NCBI GenBank assembly: GCA_004020545.1
Contig: SAQE01000050.1
Span: 1 to 47,764, forward strand
Reading direction: 5' to 3'
Source: Mesorhizobium sp.
Lineage (GTDB): Bacteria > Pseudomonadota > Alphaproteobacteria > Rhizobiales > Rhizobiaceae
DNA: 47,764 nt
Shown: piece after piece, positions 32,267 to 41,562 of the stretch
How the letters are laid out: each line of letters opens with the position of its first letter
Position numbering within the stretch: the first letter of the stretch is position 1
Position numbers and translations under genes: made by a program
The notes under the pieces: model-generated
The model's input: only the letters and a program-made list of their open reading frames with translations
The model's database searches: none
Told to the model about the DNA's origin: nothing

Positions 32267-33792
32267 TCGCCTCGCGGATAGCGTTTGCTTTCCTCGAGAT
32301 TGTCGAGGTTCATGTGATTGCGCATGTAACGCTCCGAGGCCTTCTGCAGCGGCTGGAAGTCCCACGGGTAGTAGGCGCCGTTGCGCAGCGCCGGGTAGAC
32401 GACCCAGCGGCGCGCCTGGCTTTCGCGGACCGCGGCATCGAACCCGGCCATGTCCCAGCGCGCCCGGACCTTGTCCATGAAAGCGGCCACCAGGGCTGCG
32501 TTCGTCGCATCGTCGGCGAGGTTGTCACGCTCGAACGGGTCGGCTTCGAGATCGAACAGTTGCGGCGCGTCGAGCTCGCAATGGACGAATTTGTATTTGC
32601 CGTCGCGGATAGCGACCAGCGGCGCGTAGGAGCCTTCGGCCGCATATTCCATCAGCACCGGCGCGGTGCGCGGCTTGCCGTCAAGCAGCGGCAGCAGCGA
32701 TTGGCCGTCCGTCCACGGCGCGATTTCAGCAATGTCGATGCCGGCGAGGTCGCAGAGCGTCGGGGTCACGTCGAGGTTGGAGACAGGCGCCTTGACCAGC
32801 CGGGCCGGTACGCCCTTGCCCGCGATCATCAGCGGCACGCGCGCGGAATCCTCGAAGAAGCTCATCTTGAACCACAGGCCGCGCTCGCCCAGCATGTCGC
32901 CGTGATCCGAGCAGAACAGGATGGTGGTGTCGTCGAGCATGCGGGTACGCTTGAGAACGTCCAGAAGCTCGCCAAGCTTGTCGTCGACATAGGAAATGTT
33001 GGCGAAATAGCCACGCCGCGAGCGGCGCACCTGTTCATCGGTGATCTCGAAAGACGCATAGTCGCTGGCGCGGTAGAGCCGTTGGGAATGCGTGTCCTGC
33101 TCGTCATACGGGATGAACGGTGTTTCCGGATCGAGCGCCTGGCAGTGTTCGTAGAGATCCCAGTACTGCTTGCGCGCGACATAGGGATCGTGAGGGTGGG
33201 ACAGCGAAACGGTGAGGCACCAGGGCCGGCGGCCCGCATCACCCTGTTCGCGTGAAAGCTGGTAGAGTTTTTGCGTGGCCAGGAAGGTGACCTCGTCGTC
33301 ATATTCCATCTGGTTGGTGGTCTCGGCGATGCCGGCGCCGGCGACGGACCCTAGATTGTGGTACCACCATTCGATGCGCTCGCCGGGCTTGCGATAGTCC
33401 GGTGTCCAGCCGAAATCGGCGGGATAGATGTCGGTGGTCAGCCGCTCCTCGAAGCCGTGCAACTGGTCCGGCCCGACGAAATGCATCTTGCCGGACAGGC
33501 AGGTGTAGTAGCCGGCTGCGCGCAGATGATGCGCGAAGGTCGGGATCGAGGAAACGAACTCGGCCGCGTTGTCATAGACCCCCGTGCGCGACGGCAACTG
33601 GCCGCTCATGAATGAAGCCCGGCCCGGCGCGCAGAGCGGCGAGGCCGTGTAGTTGTTGGCAAAGCGCGCCGAGCGGGAGGCCAGCGCTTTCAGATGCGGC
33701 GCATGCAGGAAATCGGCGGGGCCGTCCGGGAACAGCGTGCCGTTGAGCTGATCGACCATGACGATCAGGAAATTGGGTCGTCGGGTCGTCAA
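32263..33792 (-). CDS. betC: choline sulfatase
   Basis: A 509-residue type I sulfatase that cleaves choline-O-sulfate to choline and sulfate. The formylglycine signature C-x-P-x-R is seen in [20 protein letters not shown]; metal residues are in IVMVDQLNG and [15 protein letters not shown] choline-sulfatase-type C-terminal segment with YPWDFQP follows. No signal peptide, so it acts in the cytoplasm and needs a formylglycine-generating enzyme or equivalent from elsewhere. Its ATG overlaps the betI stop by 4 nt, and its own stop overlaps the dehydratase start. Confidence 0.95.
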   Translation of the reverse strand: MTTRRPNFLIVMVDQLNGTLFPDGPADFLHAPHLKALASRSARFANNYTASPLCAPGRASFMSGQLPSRTGVYDNAAEFVSSIPTFAHHLRAAGYYTCLSGKMHFVGPDQLHGFEERLTTDIYPADFGWTPDYRKPGERIEWWYHNLGSVAGAGIAETTNQMEYDDEVTFLATQKLYQLSREQGDAGRRPWCLTVSLSHPHDPYVARKQYWDLYEHCQALDPETPFIPYDEQDTHSQRLYRASDYASFEITDEQVRRSRRGYFANISYVDDKLGELLDVLKRTRMLDDTTILFCSDHGDMLGERGLWFKMSFFEDSARVPLMIAGKGVPARLVKAPVSNLDVTPTLCDLAGIDIAEIAPWTDGQSLLPLLDGKPRTAPVLMEYAAEGSYAPLVAIRDGKYKFVHCELDAPQLFDLEADPFERDNLADDATNAALVAAFMDKVRARWDMAGFDAAVRESQARRWVVYPALRNGAYYPWDFQPLQKASERYMRNHMNLDNLEESKRYPRGE

Positions 33793-34379
33793 GGCAGGCT
33801 CCGTCCGTTGAGCTTGGTTTCGAGATAATCTTCGACCAGCGCGATCGCGCTCTGCGCGTTAGGCACGCCGTCCTTCAGCGCGCGCCGGATGTAGAGTCCG
33901 TCGATCAGCGCCGCCGTCGCTTCCGCGACGCGGTCCGCCTCGGCTTTCGGAAGGATGCCGGTCAGCCCGCTCATCAGGTTGGAATGCAGGCGCCGCGCAT
34001 AGATGCGGAGCAGCCGCCGCAAGGCGGAGGACTTCTGCGCCTCGACATAGAAGGCGAGCCAGGCCGCGATGGTCTCCGGCTGGAACTGCTCGTCGGAGAA
34101 GCTGACCGCGACGACGGCCGAGACGCGCTGGCGCGGCGTGGCGGTGGGGCGAAACGCGCGCCTCGTGTCGGTATTCAGCTCGGCGAGGATGTGCCGCATC
34201 GTTGCGAACAGCAGCTCGTCCTTGGCGCCGAAATAATGATGCGCGAGCGCGGACGACACGCCGGCGCGGCCGGCGATCTCCGACATGGTCACATCCAGCG
34301 AGCCACGCTCGCCGATCGCCGAGATCGTCGCGTCGATGAGCGCCTTGCGGCGCAGCGGTTCCATTCCGATTTTCGGCAT
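33789..34379 (-). CDS. betI: TetR-family repressor of the bet operon
   Basis: A 196-residue TetR regulator. The helix-turn-helix is in [20 protein letters not shown] followed by [16 protein letters not shown], which is the BetI pattern; the C-terminal TetR_C domain has [16 protein letters not shown]. BetI represses the bet genes and is released by choline. It is the first gene of the operon and overlaps betC by 4 nt. A palindromic site lies upstream at 34413-34426. Confidence 0.93.
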   Translation of the reverse strand: MPKIGMEPLRRKALIDATISAIGERGSLDVTMSEIAGRAGVSSALAHHYFGAKDELLFATMRHILAELNTDTRRAFRPTATPRQRVSAVVAVSFSDEQFQPETIAAWLAFYVEAQKSSALRRLLRIYARRLHSNLMSGLTGILPKAEADRVAEATAALIDGLYIRRALKDGVPNAQSAIALVEDYLETKLNGRSLP

Positions 34380-34412
34380 CTGGGGGGTCCGTTTGGAGAG
34401 AGATTATTTTTT

Positions 34413-34426
34413 ATTGACGGATCAAT
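34413..34426. promoter_or_regulatory. candidate BetI operator
   Basis: ATTGA-CGGA-TCAAT is a perfect dyad 34 nt before betI, in an AT-rich stretch. BetI sites known in other bacteria also carry TTGA/TCAA half-sites. The site lies in the intergenic region shared with the divergent thiolase gene, so it might affect both. Confidence 0.5.
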
Positions 34427-34565
34427 CAACAAAAATTCCGACCTGGGATCAACCGATCGTGTCGTTCTGGCCCATCCATGGGGCTGGAAAAAAGTTCACC
34501 ATTGAACAATATTGAGTAACCGGCCGCGACAGGACGTGCTAGGCTCGCGGCAAATGGAGGCTGCC

Positions 34566-35732
34566 ATGACCGCATGCATTGTCGGCTGGGCGCATTCGCG
34601 CTTCGGCAAGCTCGAAGGAGAGACGCTGGAAGGCCTGATAACCAAGGTCGCCGTGGACGCGCTCGACCATGCCGGCATCGGTCCCGACGACGTCGACGAG
34701 ATCGTGCTTGGCCATTTCAACGCCGGCTTTTCCCCGCAGGATTTCACCGCGAGCCTGGTTCTGCAGGCTGACGACCGGCTGCGCTTCAAGCCGGCGACGC
34801 GCGTCGAGAATGCCTGCGCCACCGGCTCGGCCGCCGTCAGGCAGGGCATCCGCGCCATCGATGCCAACGCCGCCCGCATCGTGCTGGTTGTCGGCGCCGA
34901 GCAGATGACGACCACGCCCGGTCCGGAGATCGGCAAGAACCTGCTCAAGGCGTCCTATCTGCCGGAGGAGGGTGACACGCCGGCGGGTTTCGCCGGTGTC
35001 TTCGGCAAGATCGCCCAGGCCTATTTTCAACGCTATGGCGACCAGTCGGATGCGCTCGCCATGATCGCCGCCAAGAACCACAAGAACGGCGTCGACAACC
35101 CCTATGCTCAGATGCGCAAGGATTTCGGCTATGAGTTCTGCCGCCAGGAAAGCGAGAAGAACCCGTTTGTCGCCGGTCCGCTGAAGCGCACCGATTGCTC
35201 GCTGGTCTCGGACGGCGCCGCGGCGCTGGTGCTCACCGACACCGCGACGGCGCTGAGAATGCGCCGCGCCGTCACCTTCCGCGCCAATGAGCACGTCCAG
35301 GATCTCCTGCCGATGTCGAAGCGCGACATCCTTGCCTTCGAAGGCTGCGAGCGGGCCTGGGAACAGGCGCTGAAGAAGGCCGGCGTCACGCTCGACGACC
35401 TTTCCTTCGTCGAGACGCATGACTGCTTCACCATTGCCGAACTAATCGAATATGAGGCGATGGGGCTGGCCAAGCCCGGTGAGGGCGCCAAGCTTGCGCT
35501 CGACGGCACGACGGCAAAGGACGGCCGGCTGCCGGTCAACCCTTCCGGCGGATTGAAGGCCAAGGGCCATCCGATCGGCGCCACCGGTGTGTCGATGCAT
35601 GTGCTCACCGCCATGCAGCTCACGGGCGAGGCCGGCGGCATCCAGGTGCCGAACGCAAAGCTCGGCGGCATCTTCAACATGGGTGGCGCGGCGGTGGCCA
35701 ACTACGTTTCCATCCTCGACCGGATCAGGTAG
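34566..35732 (+). CDS. thiolase family protein (acetyl-CoA acetyltransferase, SCP-x-like)
   Basis: A 388-residue thiolase. The acyl-binding Cys is in VENACATGSAAVRQG, and the His of the second motif in NPSGGLKAKGHPIGATG. In place of the usual C-terminal Cys-x-Gly loop the protein reads IFNMGGAAVANYVSIL, the form seen in sterol-carrier-like (SCP-x) thiolases and lipid-transfer proteins; condensing or degradative direction cannot be told. The ATG at 34566 (MTACIVGWAHSRFGKLEGET) lies after GGAGG; an in-frame ATG at 34512 is less likely. It is divergent from the bet operon and followed by the asparaginase gene after 53 nt. Confidence 0.85.
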   Translation: MTACIVGWAHSRFGKLEGETLEGLITKVAVDALDHAGIGPDDVDEIVLGHFNAGFSPQDFTASLVLQADDRLRFKPATRVENACATGSAAVRQGIRAIDANAARIVLVVGAEQMTTTPGPEIGKNLLKASYLPEEGDTPAGFAGVFGKIAQAYFQRYGDQSDALAMIAAKNHKNGVDNPYAQMRKDFGYEFCRQESEKNPFVAGPLKRTDCSLVSDGAAALVLTDTATALRMRRAVTFRANEHVQDLLPMSKRDILAFEGCERAWEQALKKAGVTLDDLSFVETHDCFTIAELIEYEAMGLAKPGEGAKLALDGTTAKDGRLPVNPSGGLKAKGHPIGATGVSMHVLTAMQLTGEAGGIQVPNAKLGGIFNMGGAAVANYVSILDRIR

Positions 35733-35785
35733 AAGCGGCCCGCAATGAAGCGGCGCTCTCTGGGCGCGCGCGTGCGGGAGACAGC

Positions 35786-36790
35786 ATGACAAATCCGGTT
35801 CTGGTCGAGGTTCTGCGTGGCGCCGTGGTCGAGAGCGCCCATCGCGGCGCGGTCTCCGTCTTCGATGCCGACGGCAAGCCCGTCTTGGAAATCGGCGACA
35901 CGGCGCGCCCGGTTTTTCCGCGCTCGGCGGTGAAGGCGATCCAGGCGCTGCCGCTGGTCGAGAGCGGCGCGGCTGACGCCTACGGCTTCGGCAACCGCGA
36001 ACTGGCGCTTGCCTGTGCCTCGCATTCCGGCGAGCCGGCGCATGTCGAACTGGCTATGGCGATGCTTGCCAAGGCCGGTCTCGACAAGTCGGCGCTCGAA
36101 TGCGGCGCGCACTGGCCGTCGAGCCACGACGCGACAATTGCGCTGGCACGTGCCGGCGACTTGCCGAATGCCCTGCACAACAACTGCTCGGGCAAGCATT
36201 CCGGTTTCCTCTGCACCTGCGTGCATTCCGGCATCGCGCATCGCGGCTACGTCAAGGCCGGCCATGCGCTGCAGGAGATGGTGCGCGACGCCATGCAATC
36301 GGTGACCGGTGCCGCGCATGATATCGACCATTGCGGCACCGATGGCTGCTCGATCCCCACCTATGCCGTGCCGCTAAAGAGCTTTGCGCTCGGCTTTGCC
36401 CGCATGGCGACGGGCAGGGGCTTTGCGCCCGAGCGCGCCAAGGCGGCGAAGCGGCTGCTCTCGGCCTGCATGGCCGAGCCGTTCCTGGTGGCCGGCACGG
36501 GCAAAGCGGATCTCGCGCTGATGCAGGCCGCGCCCGGCCGCATCTTCGTCAAGACCGGCGCCGAGGGCGTCTATTGCGCCGCCATTCCCGAACTCGGCCT
36601 CGGCATTGCGCTGAAATGCGATGACGGCGCCGGCCGCGCCTCGGAAGTGATGATCGCGGCGGTACTCGCAAAACTGCTGCGCAGCGACGAAGCGCTCGCG
36701 GCAAAACTCACCGAGATCGCCCATCCGCCGGTCGAAAGCCGCATCGGCGCCAAGGTCGGCTCGCTGCGACCCACGGCGGCGCTGCACTAG
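35786..36790 (+). CDS. L-asparaginase, Rhizobium etli type (class 3)
   Basis: A 334-residue enzyme of the asparaginase II family typified by R. etli, unrelated to E. coli AnsA/AnsB. Visible: FPRSAVKAIQALPLVESGAA with the Ser-x-x-Lys pair, ACASHSGEPAHVELA, LHNNCSGKHSGFLCTCVHSG and DHCGTDGCSIPTYA; the Cys residues and Lys of the last two make up the zinc site in that family. It hydrolyses asparagine to aspartate and ammonia in the cytoplasm. It is probably co-transcribed with the thiolase and converges on the TAT-exported protein gene. Confidence 0.9.
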   Translation: MTNPVLVEVLRGAVVESAHRGAVSVFDADGKPVLEIGDTARPVFPRSAVKAIQALPLVESGAADAYGFGNRELALACASHSGEPAHVELAMAMLAKAGLDKSALECGAHWPSSHDATIALARAGDLPNALHNNCSGKHSGFLCTCVHSGIAHRGYVKAGHALQEMVRDAMQSVTGAAHDIDHCGTDGCSIPTYAVPLKSFALGFARMATGRGFAPERAKAAKRLLSACMAEPFLVAGTGKADLALMQAAPGRIFVKTGAEGVYCAAIPELGLGIALKCDDGAGRASEVMIAAVLAKLLRSDEALAAKLTEIAHPPVESRIGAKVGSLRPTAALH

Positions 36791-36797
36791 AGTTTGT

Positions 36798-38174
36798 TCA
36801 GCTCACTTTGTTGCCCTCGACGGTGAGATGCGCGTAGCCCGTATCGGCTGATCGGGCGAGGTCGCCGGTCACCGGATCGGCCCAGCGCTGGCCGATTATG
36901 GCGCCGTTCTGTGCGCCCTCGATGACGTTGTCCGAGATGACGGCGGTGCCGGAACCTTCGACCACGCTGACGACGATGCCGGTCCCGGCTTTGCGGATGA
37001 TGTTTCCCGTCGCCACGACATTGCGCAGATACGGTCCCCAGCCGAGCTGCATGCCGTAGAACGGTGCGTTCTCGACCACATTGCCCGAAACCGTGGTGTC
37101 GGCCTCGGCGCTGATGCCGACGCCGAAGCCGGGCGGGTCGGCGGTGTAGGGGCCGACCGTCGAGAGATTTCGCACGATGTTGTTCGAGCACACGGCCATG
37201 CGGCCGCCCTCGTTGAAGTTGACGATCGAGATGCCGTTGGCGGCGCCATCGACGAGATTGTTGCTGAGGATCGCGCCCTCGAAGGAGAATTCGGAATAGA
37301 TCCCCGTCTCCCCCGAGCGCGAGCAGGTGTTGCCGGTGATCTGCAGGTTGCTCGAGCTGTTGGCGCGGACCGCCGAGAAGGCGCAATCCGAGACGACGTT
37401 GCCCGAGATGATGACATTTCCGGCGCGAAAGGCATTGATGCCGTTGCCGTTCTGGCCGGTGCCGCCGCTGCGCGCCCCGATGCGCTGCACGCGGTTGCCG
37501 CTGACGATGGTGCCGTCCTCCGCCTGTTGCCAGCGATGCACCAGTATGCCGCCATTGGCGCAATCGGACACTGTATTGCCCGAGATCTCGAGCCCACCGG
37601 CCTCGACGGAATAGATGCCGGCATCCGCCGCGCCGGAAATGTCGGAGCGGCCGATGCGGCCGGCGACATGCTCCAGCGCCAGCCCGTTCTTGCCGCTGCC
37701 CGTGACCTGGCAATTGTCGACGGCGAGATGCGCGACGCGGCGCAAATCCAGCAGCCCCTGGGCATAGTCGGCCAGCCAGCGGTTGCTGCCGTCGAAAACC
37801 AGCCCGCTGAGCTCGATATGTTCGGCCTGTTCGGCCATCATCAGGTGGCCGCTGCCGCCATAGACGATGCGGGTCGCGCCGGGCACGCCAGACAGGCGAA
37901 CGCGCGCCGGCAGCTTCAGGTTGGAGACCAGATAGGTGCCGGGCGGCAGGAACACCGGCGCGATGCGATCGCTGGCGTCAGTGAGCATCTTGGTGAAGGC
38001 CTTGCTCTGGTCGTCCAGCGCGCCCGGCTGCACGCCGATCTCGATGGCGTTGATCGAACCGCGCATTGCGGCCATTTCGATGCCGGGCAGCACCTTCGCC
38101 GACGCCTTGCCGGCAAGGAGCCCGGCCGCGGCAAAGCCTGCACTCCGGGCAAGCAGCGTTCGTCTGTTCAACAT
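36798..38174 (-). CDS. TAT-exported right-handed beta-helix repeat protein (TIGR03808 type)
   Basis: A 458-residue protein with a twin-arginine signal (MLNRRTLLARSAGFAAAGLL, then AGKASA). The body is a chain of parallel beta-helix repeats with frequent GN-x-V units (LEISGNTVSDCANGGILVHR; VIISGNVVSDCAFSAVRANS; LQITGNTCSRSGETGIYSEF). This is the fold of pectate-lyase-like proteins, but no polysaccharide lyase residues can be assigned. The family is restricted to Alphaproteobacteria and of unknown function. The start at 38174 places the RR motif at the N-terminus; an in-frame ATG at 38240 adds 22 residues without support. Confidence 0.85.
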   Translation of the reverse strand: MLNRRTLLARSAGFAAAGLLAGKASAKVLPGIEMAAMRGSINAIEIGVQPGALDDQSKAFTKMLTDASDRIAPVFLPPGTYLVSNLKLPARVRLSGVPGATRIVYGGSGHLMMAEQAEHIELSGLVFDGSNRWLADYAQGLLDLRRVAHLAVDNCQVTGSGKNGLALEHVAGRIGRSDISGAADAGIYSVEAGGLEISGNTVSDCANGGILVHRWQQAEDGTIVSGNRVQRIGARSGGTGQNGNGINAFRAGNVIISGNVVSDCAFSAVRANSSSNLQITGNTCSRSGETGIYSEFSFEGAILSNNLVDGAANGISIVNFNEGGRMAVCSNNIVRNLSTVGPYTADPPGFGVGISAEADTTVSGNVVENAPFYGMQLGWGPYLRNVVATGNIIRKAGTGIVVSVVEGSGTAVISDNVIEGAQNGAIIGQRWADPVTGDLARSADTGYAHLTVEGNKVS

Positions 38175-38280
38175 CGGCACAGGTCCTGGCGTTTCGCCCG
38201 GTCCGTCGCAGGAATCGTGCCAAGGCTGGCTCGCAGGCAAACCGCTTGTGCAGTCGCCGCGCCGGGCCTAAGTTCATCGC

Positions 38281-38763
38281 ATGAGCAGAGCTTTCACACG
38301 CGAAGAAGACAGCGAAAATGCCATTGCCGGCGTCGGCGAGCGGCCGATCAGCACGCACCGCAATCTGGTGACGGAGCGAGGCCTCGCGATGATTGAGGAC
38401 AATCTCGCCGAGCTGCGCGATCTGATGGCCAAGGCTGAAAGGCGGGGCGACCGCGAACGCCTTGCGGTCGTGTCGCGCGACCTGCGTTACTGGACCGCGC
38501 GGCGCGAGAGCGCCGAGCTTTCCGAGCCGGAGCCAGGCAGCGACGTGATCCGCTTCGGCATGGGCGTCACGCTGGAAGGCGACGACGGCAAGAAGGTGCA
38601 TTGGCGCATCGTTGGCGAGGACGAGGCCAACCCGTCGAAGGGCAGCATCTCCCACGTCTCGCCGATGGCCGTTGCGCTGTTCGGCAAGAAGGTCGGCGAG
38701 GCCGTCACCGTCAACGGCAAGGAATGGGAGATCGTCAAGCTCTCGGACAAGGCCGAGAACTAG
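38281..38763 (+). CDS. GreA/GreB family transcription elongation factor-like protein
   Basis: A 160-residue protein with a short N-terminal coiled-coil part (MIEDNLAELRDLMAKAERRG) and a C-terminal GreA/GreB domain (VIRFGMGVTLEGDDGKKVHW, RIVGEDEANPSKGSISHVSP, MAVALFGKKVGEAVTV). It would bind RNA polymerase near the secondary channel. The coiled-coil tip is less acidic than in GreA, so cleavage stimulation is not certain. It is divergent from the TAT-exported protein gene and shares the four bases CTAG at 38760-38763 with the stop of the convergent doc gene. Confidence 0.85.
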   Translation: MSRAFTREEDSENAIAGVGERPISTHRNLVTERGLAMIEDNLAELRDLMAKAERRGDRERLAVVSRDLRYWTARRESAELSEPEPGSDVIRFGMGVTLEGDDGKKVHWRIVGEDEANPSKGSISHVSPMAVALFGKKVGEAVTVNGKEWEIVKLSDKAEN

Positions 38764-39149
38764 TTTTCGACCTTGATAGTATGGTCGCGGAAGAATGCGG
38801 CGGCGCCGGCCTCGTCGATTTCACCCGCGGCAACGCCCATAACGAATTCGTAGATCGTGCCATTGTCGGCTGTAAGGCCGTAACCGTTTATGATCGGGAA
38901 GGCGCCCGCGGCCACTATAGCCGTGCGTTTGTTGCCGTCGACAAAAGCGTGGTTCCTGGCGATGCCGAAAATATAGGCCGCCGCCAGATCCTCGATTGTC
39001 GGGTCACCATAATTGGCCTTGTTCTCGGCGCGGGCGAGCGCGGATTCGAGAGCGTTCTCATCCCTCAAGCCCTGCGCGCCGCCATGTCGGCGCAACTGCT
39101 CGGCATGCATCGCTTCCACAGCGCGACGCGACAGGAACTGCCAGCTCAT
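38760..39149 (-). CDS. doc: Fic/Doc-type toxin
   Basis: A 129-residue Fic-fold protein of the Doc death-on-curing type. The active-site motif HAFVDGNKRTAIVAAG is intact (His, Asp/Gly, Asn, Lys, Arg), and the family helices LRDENALESALARAENKANY and DLAAAYIFGIARN precede it. Doc proteins phosphorylate elongation factor Tu and arrest translation. The ATG overlaps the antitoxin stop by 4 nt. The antitoxin is of AbrB/MazE type, not Phd. Confidence 0.9.
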   Translation of the reverse strand: MSWQFLSRRAVEAMHAEQLRRHGGAQGLRDENALESALARAENKANYGDPTIEDLAAAYIFGIARNHAFVDGNKRTAIVAAGAFPIINGYGLTADNGTIYEFVMGVAAGEIDEAGAAAFFRDHTIKVEN

Positions 39150-39367
39150 TCGGCGAGCTTCTGAAGCGCGACCTTGTACTTGTCCATGACCTTGCGAGCG
39201 GCTTCCATCTGCCGCTCGAAGCTGTCGTCCACGGGCTCAAGGGCAATGCCCTTGTCCGTTTCGACAATCTGAAGCTGGTCGCCGGCTTTGACGTTCAGCC
39301 GATTGAGGATTTCCTTCGGCAGGATCACACCTTCCGAATTGCCGATCTTGCGAATGGTGGTGTTCAT
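39146..39367 (-). CDS. AbrB/MazE-type antitoxin
   Basis: A 73-residue protein. Residues 1-45 form a SpoVT/AbrB swapped-hairpin DNA-binding domain (TTIRKIGNSEGVILPKEILN, RLNVKAGDQLQIVETDKG). Residues 50-73 (SFERQMEAARKVMDKYKVAL) are the helical toxin-binding tail. It should neutralise the Doc toxin and repress its own operon through the repeats upstream. Confidence 0.88.
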   Translation of the reverse strand: MNTTIRKIGNSEGVILPKEILNRLNVKAGDQLQIVETDKGIALEPVDDSFERQMEAARKVMDKYKVALQKLAE

Positions 39368-39380
39368 GACGGATCATCCT

Positions 39381-39435
39381 GTTACAACGTTAATTATAAC
39401 GCGTAACGCTCAACGTTACAACAGGAATTATAACG
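39381..39435. promoter_or_regulatory. direct repeat, likely operator of the toxin-antitoxin operon
   Basis: GTTACAAC-N3-AATTATAACG occurs twice, at 39381-39401 and 39415-39435, with a 34-nt period. Each unit contains GTTA/TAAC half-sites in opposite orientation, so it is also a dyad. AbrB-type antitoxins bind such AT-rich dyads ahead of their own genes. The promoter of the operon should overlap it. Confidence 0.6.
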
Positions 39436-39438
39436 GCA

Positions 39439-41562
39439 CTACCCGGCCGCCAGCAGCCGATTCATCAGCCGGTCCGCCGCCTGCGGGATCACGGTGCCCG
39501 GCGGGAAGATTTCCGCAGCGCCGGCCTTGAGCACCGCGTCATAGTCCTGCGGCGGGATGACGCCGCCGGCGACGATCAGCATGTCGCCATGGCCGAGCTT
39601 CCTCAGCGCTTCCTTGAGCTCGGGGATCAAAGTCAGGTGCCCGGCCGCCAGCGAGGAGGCGCCGATGATGTCGACATCGTGCTGGACGGCCAGCTTTGCG
39701 ATCTCATCCGGCGTCTGGAACATCGGCCCGACGGTTACATCGAAGCCGAGATCGGCAAAGGCGCTGGCGATCACCTTCTGGCCGCGGTCGTGGCCGTCCT
39801 GGCCCATCTTGGCGACCAGGATGCGCGGCCTGGCGCCGGATTTCTTTTCGAACGCCTCGATCTTTTCCTTGAGCCGGTCGACCACTGGATTGTCGCCGAG
39901 CGCGTCGCGATAGACGCCCGAGATGGTCTGCACCGTGGCCGCATGGCGGCCGAACACCTTTTCCAGCGCCAGCGAGATCTCGCCGACGGTTGCATTGGCG
40001 CGCGCCGCGCGGATCGCGAATTCGAGCAGGTTTTCGCCGCCCTCGGCCGCACGCGTGAGCGCGGCCAGCGCATCCTCGAGTGCAGCGACCTCGCGCGTGC
40101 CCTTGAGCCGCTGCAGCTTTGCCAATTGCCGGGCCTTCACCTCGGCATTGTCGATCTTGAGCACATCGACCTCGATATCGGCTTCCGGCCGGTGCGCGTT
40201 GACGCCGACCAGCACCTGTTCGCCGGAATCGATGCGCGCCTGGGTGCGCGCGGCTGCTTCCTCGATGCGCAGTTTCGGAATGCCTTTTTCGATCGCCGCG
40301 GCCATGCCGCCTAGGTTTTCGACCTCCTCGATATGGGCGAGCGCGCGCGCCGCCAGATCATGCGTCAGCCGCTCGACATAGGCCGAGCCGCCCCACGGAT
40401 CGATCATCCGCGTCGTGCCGGATTCCTTCTGCAGGATGAGCTGCGTGTTGCGGGCGATCCGCGCCGAATGATCGGTCGGCAGCGCCATCGCCTCGTCGAA
40501 GGAATTGGTGTGCAGCGACTGCGTATGCCCTTGCGTCGCCGCCATCGCTTCGATCATCGTGCGGGTGATGTTGTTGTAGGGGTCCTGCGCCGTCAGCGAC
40601 CAGCCGGAGGTCTGGCAATGGGTGCGCAACGAAAGCGAGCGATCGTCTTTCGGCGAAAAATTCTTCTTCATCAGGCTCGACCAGAGCAGCCGCGCGGCCC
40701 TGAGCTTGGCGACCTCCATGAAGAAGTTCATGCCGATGGCCCAGAAGAAGGAGAGACGCGGCGCGAAGCGGTCGATATCCAGGCCGGCGGCGACGCCGGC
40801 GCGCGCATATTCGATGCCGTCGGCGATCGTGTAGGCGAGCTCGAGGTCGGCCGTCGCGCCGGCTTCCTGCATGTGATAGCCGGAGATCGAGATCGAGTTG
40901 AACTTCGGCATATGCCGCGAGGTGTAGGCAAAAATGTCCGAAACGATCCGCATCGATGGCTTCGGCGGATAGATATAGGTGTTGCGGACCATGAACTCCT
41001 TCAGAATGTCGTTCTGAATGGTTCCGGCAAGATCCTTCTCGGCAACGCCCTGTTCCTCCGCCGCAACGATGTAGAGCGCCATGATCGGCAGCACGGCGCC
41101 GTTCATCGTCATCGACACCGTCATCTCGCCCAGCGGAATGCCGTCGAAGAGCTGGCGCATGTCGAGGATGGAATCGATCGCCACGCCCGCCATGCCGACA
41201 TCGCCGGCGACGCGCGGATGGTCGCTGTCATAGCCGCGATGGGTGGCAAGGTCGAAGGCGACCGATAGCCCCTTCTGGCCGGCGGCGAGATTGCGCCGGT
41301 AGAAGGCGTTGGATTCCTCGGCCGTCGAGAAGCCGGCATATTGCCGGATCGTCCAGGGCTGCTGGACATACATGGTCGGATAGGGGCCGCGCACGAAGGG
41401 CGGCAGGCCGGGATAGGTGTCGAGGTTGGCCAGGCCCTTGAGGTCGGCCTGCGTATAGAGGTGCTTGACCGCGATGCCTTCCGGCGTCATCCGCTGGCCC
41501 TTGAGATCGACCGGCATGCGGCGCGGCGCCGCCCAGCCGATTTGGCTGAAATCCGGGATCAT
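39439..41562 (-). CDS. mutB: methylmalonyl-CoA mutase, large (catalytic) subunit
   Basis: A 707-residue B12 enzyme that interconverts methylmalonyl-CoA and succinyl-CoA. The barrel is seen in [40 protein letters not shown] and [19 protein letters not shown]; the cobalamin domain has [20 protein letters not shown] with the axial His, [11 protein letters not shown] and [11 protein letters not shown]. The ATG at 41562 overlaps the mutA stop. It completes propionate, odd-chain fatty acid and branched amino acid breakdown, or works in the reverse direction. Some databases call it scpA or bhbA in rhizobia. Confidence 0.95.
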   Translation of the reverse strand: MIPDFSQIGWAAPRRMPVDLKGQRMTPEGIAVKHLYTQADLKGLANLDTYPGLPPFVRGPYPTMYVQQPWTIRQYAGFSTAEESNAFYRRNLAAGQKGLSVAFDLATHRGYDSDHPRVAGDVGMAGVAIDSILDMRQLFDGIPLGEMTVSMTMNGAVLPIMALYIVAAEEQGVAEKDLAGTIQNDILKEFMVRNTYIYPPKPSMRIVSDIFAYTSRHMPKFNSISISGYHMQEAGATADLELAYTIADGIEYARAGVAAGLDIDRFAPRLSFFWAIGMNFFMEVAKLRAARLLWSSLMKKNFSPKDDRSLSLRTHCQTSGWSLTAQDPYNNITRTMIEAMAATQGHTQSLHTNSFDEAMALPTDHSARIARNTQLILQKESGTTRMIDPWGGSAYVERLTHDLAARALAHIEEVENLGGMAAAIEKGIPKLRIEEAAARTQARIDSGEQVLVGVNAHRPEADIEVDVLKIDNAEVKARQLAKLQRLKGTREVAALEDALAALTRAAEGGENLLEFAIRAARANATVGEISLALEKVFGRHAATVQTISGVYRDALGDNPVVDRLKEKIEAFEKKSGARPRILVAKMGQDGHDRGQKVIASAFADLGFDVTVGPMFQTPDEIAKLAVQHDVDIIGASSLAAGHLTLIPELKEALRKLGHGDMLIVAGGVIPPQDYDAVLKAGAAEIFPPGTVIPQAADRLMNRLLAAG

